Source: Bacillota bacterium (GTDB lineage Bacteria > Bacillota > Clostridia > Christensenellales > Aristaeellaceae). Taken from it: a stretch of 7,902 bases of DNA. The position numbers and the translations under genes are program-made. The notes below the pieces were generated by a model, which had not been told where the DNA came from, made no database searches, and worked only from the letters and a program-made list of their open reading frames with translations. Below are positions 6,045-7,902 of the stretch, piece after piece. The first letter of the stretch is position 1; each line of letters opens with the position of its first letter. The stretch is from contig JAEVYX010000127.1 in assembly GCA_023392515.1 (NCBI GenBank), positions 1-7,902 on the forward strand, in the 5' to 3' direction.

Positions 6045-6081
6045 AAAAAGAATCTGGCGTTTTGCAAAAAACGCCAGATTC
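6045..6081 (-). terminator. Intrinsic terminator of the alcohol dehydrogenase gene
   Basis: On the minus strand GAATCTGGCG and CGCCAGATTC pair exactly. The stem continues through an A/T section to a small GCAA-type loop and is followed by TTTTT. It lies 13 nt after the stop codon. The stem plus U-tract make this a classical rho-independent terminator that separates the dehydrogenase unit from the collagen-like unit. Confidence 0.92.
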
Positions 6082-6093
6082 AGTCCGTATGCT

Positions 6094-7257
6094 TTAGCGA
6101 TAAGAACTTTCCAGAATCTCTTCAACACTGCTATGATCGATTTCGCAAGGGTCAACCTGGAACAGTCCGCCCATGGTTTCCCTTGCGTGGGCAGCAATGC
6201 GGGGTATATCCTCCCGGCTGATGCCGTAATCGGACATCTTCAAATCCGCTACGTTGCATGATTTTTGAAGGTCGGAAAGGGCTGCCACAAAATCCATGGG
6301 GACTTTAGCATCGGTTTTTCCCAATGCCTTGGCCATGGTAACCATCCGCTCATCGCAGGAACCGGACTTGCCAAGGTAGGTATAATAGGCAAGGCTTATC
6401 ATAATCAGCCCGGCCCCATGGGGCAATTCGGGATGGAAGCCGCTGAGGGCATGCTCGATGGAATGCTCGGAAATGCAACCGGAGATGGATTCCACAAAGC
6501 CGGACAGGGTATTGGCCAGGGCTACGTCCCCCCGGGCTTCAATATTCTTTCCGTCAGTAACGGCACTCTTGAGGCTTTTTCCGATAAGGGAAATGGCCTT
6601 CAGCGCAAACAGATCGCTCATTTCATTGGCGGTCCGGTTCAAATACCCTTCCGTACTGTGAAACAGCGCATCAAACCCTTGATATGCGGTGAGCTTCTGG
6701 GGGACGGACAGCATGAGCTCCGGGTCGACGATGGAAAGGCAGGGGAAAGTTTTTGCGTACCCGAAGCCTATTTTTTCATCCCCGTTGGTGATAACCGTCC
6801 AGGGATCGGCTTCTGTACCGGTGCCGGCGGTGGTTGTGATGGCTACCACGGGCAGGGGATCATTTGGCACCGCCCGCCCTTTTCCCGTGCCACCGGAAAT
6901 ATAATCCCAATAATCCCCCGGGTTTGAGGCCATAACGGCAATGGATTTGGCGGAGTCTATGCTGCTGCCGCCGCCCAGGCCGACAATGAAATCGCATCCG
7001 GTATCCCGGGCCAGGGCTGCGCCTTCCATCACATGCTCCTTGATGGGGTTGGGCAGAATTTTTTCAAACAGTACATGGGAGACGCCCGCCTTGTCAAGCT
7101 GTTCCTCCAGGCGGGAAAGAAAGCCCTGCCTGCGCATGGAGCCGCCGGCGGAAATGACGATCAGCGCTTTTTTGCCCGGCAGCGGCTGGGCATGCAGCTC
7201 GCCCAGCTTGCCCGGGCCAAACAGAATTCGGGTAGGCATGAAATAATCAAAAGCCAT
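6094..7257 (-). CDS. Iron-containing (type III) alcohol dehydrogenase
   Basis: 387-residue cytoplasmic NAD(P)-dependent alcohol/aldehyde oxidoreductase of the Fe-ADH family, close to the usual 380-390 residues. The N-terminal dinucleotide domain carries GLGGGSSIDSAKS (93-105) and TTTAGTGTEADPWTVI (141-156). The C-terminal helical domain supplies the metal ligands by comparison with lactaldehyde reductase FucO: D196 and H200 in GFDALFHSTEGYL, H265, and H280 in LPHG. H269 is the likely catalytic histidine. Spacing between H269 and H280 is one residue longer than in FucO. The start is placed at 7257, where AAGGAGG lies 7 nt upstream; an ATG at 7284 would add nine residues across a hairpin and the ribosome site. 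An aldo/keto reductase gene ends 73 nt upstream, so the two are probably cotranscribed. Substrate cannot be read from sequence: butanol, propanediol or other short-chain alcohols are all possible. Confidence 0.93.
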   Translation of the reverse strand: MAFDYFMPTRILFGPGKLGELHAQPLPGKKALIVISAGGSMRRQGFLSRLEEQLDKAGVSHVLFEKILPNPIKEHVMEGAALARDTGCDFIVGLGGGSSIDSAKSIAVMASNPGDYWDYISGGTGKGRAVPNDPLPVVAITTTAGTGTEADPWTVITNGDEKIGFGYAKTFPCLSIVDPELMLSVPQKLTAYQGFDALFHSTEGYLNRTANEMSDLFALKAISLIGKSLKSAVTDGKNIEARGDVALANTLSGFVESISGCISEHSIEHALSGFHPELPHGAGLIMISLAYYTYLGKSGSCDERMVTMAKALGKTDAKVPMDFVAALSDLQKSCNVADLKMSDYGISREDIPRIAAHARETMGGLFQVDPCEIDHSSVEEILESSYR

Positions 7258-7264
7258 ATGTTTT

Positions 7265-7271
7265 CCTCCTT
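7265..7271 (-). promoter_or_regulatory. Ribosome binding site of the alcohol dehydrogenase gene
   Basis: AAGGAGG, 7 nt before the ATG at 7257. It rules out the longer start at 7284, which would place this site inside the coding sequence. Confidence 0.9.
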
Positions 7272-7275
7272 CGTT

Positions 7276-7292
7276 CGGGAGCAAGGCTCCCG
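7276..7292 (-). promoter_or_regulatory. Small hairpin just upstream of the alcohol dehydrogenase ribosome site
   Basis: CGGGAGC and GCTCCCG form a perfect 7-bp stem with a 3-base loop, 4 nt upstream of the Shine-Dalgarno sequence. No U-tract follows, so it is not a terminator. It may stabilise or mark a processing site in a transcript shared with the aldo/keto reductase. Confidence 0.4.
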
Positions 7293-7330
7293 GAAGTTAA
7301 GTAAAAGAACGAGCCACTTTTACAGTATTC

Positions 7331-7902
7331 TCAGAAATCGGTGGCATCCGGGTCGCGGGCGACGCCGCAGCAATCCCGCAGGGCAGAGATGGCGGCCCTT
7401 TCCTCATCGGAAAGGGTAAAGTCGAACAAGTCGGCATTTTCCTGGATGCGGGAAGGGGTTACAGACTTGGGCAGCGGTAAAAAGCCGTTTTGCAAGCTCC
7501 AGCGCAGGCTGACCTGAGCCTCTGTTTTTCCGTGGGCCTGCGCGATTTTCTTAAGCTCCGGCACATCGAAGATACGCCCGACTCCCAGGGGGCTATAGGC
7601 CTCCAAAAGGATATTCCGGGCTTTGCAATAAGTTACCGTTTCCTGATGGACATCGCCGGGGCACAGGCGGATCTGGTTCACCATGGGGGCTACTTTTGCC
7701 GTTTCCATCAGCGCGTCGAGATGATGGGGGCGAAAATTGCTGACGCCAATGGCTTTTATGCGCCCGGCTTCGTATAATTCCTCAAAGGCCTTCCAGGAAC
7801 CGGCGTTGGCCTCCTTCCAGCGTTCCCGGAAGAAGATGGGGTTGGGCCAGTGGATGAGATACAGATCGAGATAATCCATATCCAGTTCAGCAAGCGTTTT
7901 TT
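7331..7902 (-). CDS. Aldo/keto reductase (N-terminus outside window)
   Basis: NADPH-dependent reductase of aldehydes and ketones, (alpha/beta)8 barrel. About 190 C-terminal residues are visible, roughly two thirds of a typical 270-285-residue protein. The frame is open to the window edge, and the first visible residues (KTLAELDMDYLDLYLIHWP) are mid-protein, so the ATG at 7879 is internal. Visible family signatures are LDLYLIHWP, containing the catalytic-tetrad histidine, then GRIKAIGVSNF, VNQIRL, EAYSPLG and the cofactor-binding PKSVTPSRIQEN. The Asp, Tyr and Lys of the tetrad lie outside the window. The usual EYHP after NQI reads RLCPGD here, a variation I take as tolerated. The stop lies 73 nt before the alcohol dehydrogenase start, and no terminator intervenes. 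Both reduce carbonyls, suggesting shared aldehyde handling. Confidence 0.93.
   Translation of the reverse strand, partial: KTLAELDMDYLDLYLIHWPNPIFFRERWKEANAGSWKAFEELYEAGRIKAIGVSNFRPHHLDALMETAKVAPMVNQIRLCPGDVHQETVTYCKARNILLEAYSPLGVGRIFDVPELKKIAQAHGKTEAQVSLRWSLQNGFLPLPKSVTPSRIQENADLFDFTLSDEERAAISALRDCCGVARDPDATDF

Noticed and set aside
7258..7284. Longer start for the alcohol dehydrogenase at 7284
   Set aside because: It would place the AAGGAGG site inside the gene, and family proteins start close to the FxxPTRILFGPG segment.

Overview
The window reads as a chromosomal segment of an anaerobic Firmicute, most likely of class Clostridia. The basis is strong AGGAGG-type ribosome binding sites, a rearranged AhpF homolog paired with AhpC (an arrangement common in Clostridia), a type III iron-dependent alcohol dehydrogenase, and a Gly-X-Thr collagen-like protein of the kind common in spore formers. 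Base composition is moderately GC-rich by eye. No species can be named. All six protein genes lie on the minus strand, so transcription runs from high to low coordinates.

Layout in transcription order. (1) 7902-7331: an aldo/keto reductase, cut at its N-terminus by the window edge. (2) 7257-6094: an Fe-ADH-family alcohol dehydrogenase, closed by a good intrinsic terminator (6081-6045). The pair looks like a carbonyl/alcohol redox unit. (3) A promoter (6021-5992) starts a second unit: a secreted or membrane-anchored collagen-like protein (5909-4806) with 83 uninterrupted Gly-X-Y triplets, many with Thr in Y. After a perfect 14-bp hairpin (4758-4729) comes a multi-pass membrane protein resembling GT-C glycosyltransferases, with a soluble C-terminal region (4702-2576). 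A plausible but unproven reading is that the membrane enzyme glycosylates the Thr-rich collagen stalk or builds part of the same surface layer. (4) A non-coding stretch of about 590 bases (2575-1985) holds a nested inverted-repeat element (2253-2499) with cloverleaf-like folding, then a candidate promoter and dyad. (5) ahpC (1984-1421), followed 2 nt later by an AhpF-like flavoprotein (1418 to beyond position 1), forms a peroxide-reducing operon. In that flavoprotein the AhpF N-terminal module has moved to the C-terminus.

The most interesting items are the palindromic element upstream of ahpC, the collagen-like protein/membrane glycosyltransferase pair with its intercistronic hairpin, and the domain-shuffled AhpF homolog. 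The enzyme genes at both ends belong to well-known families.
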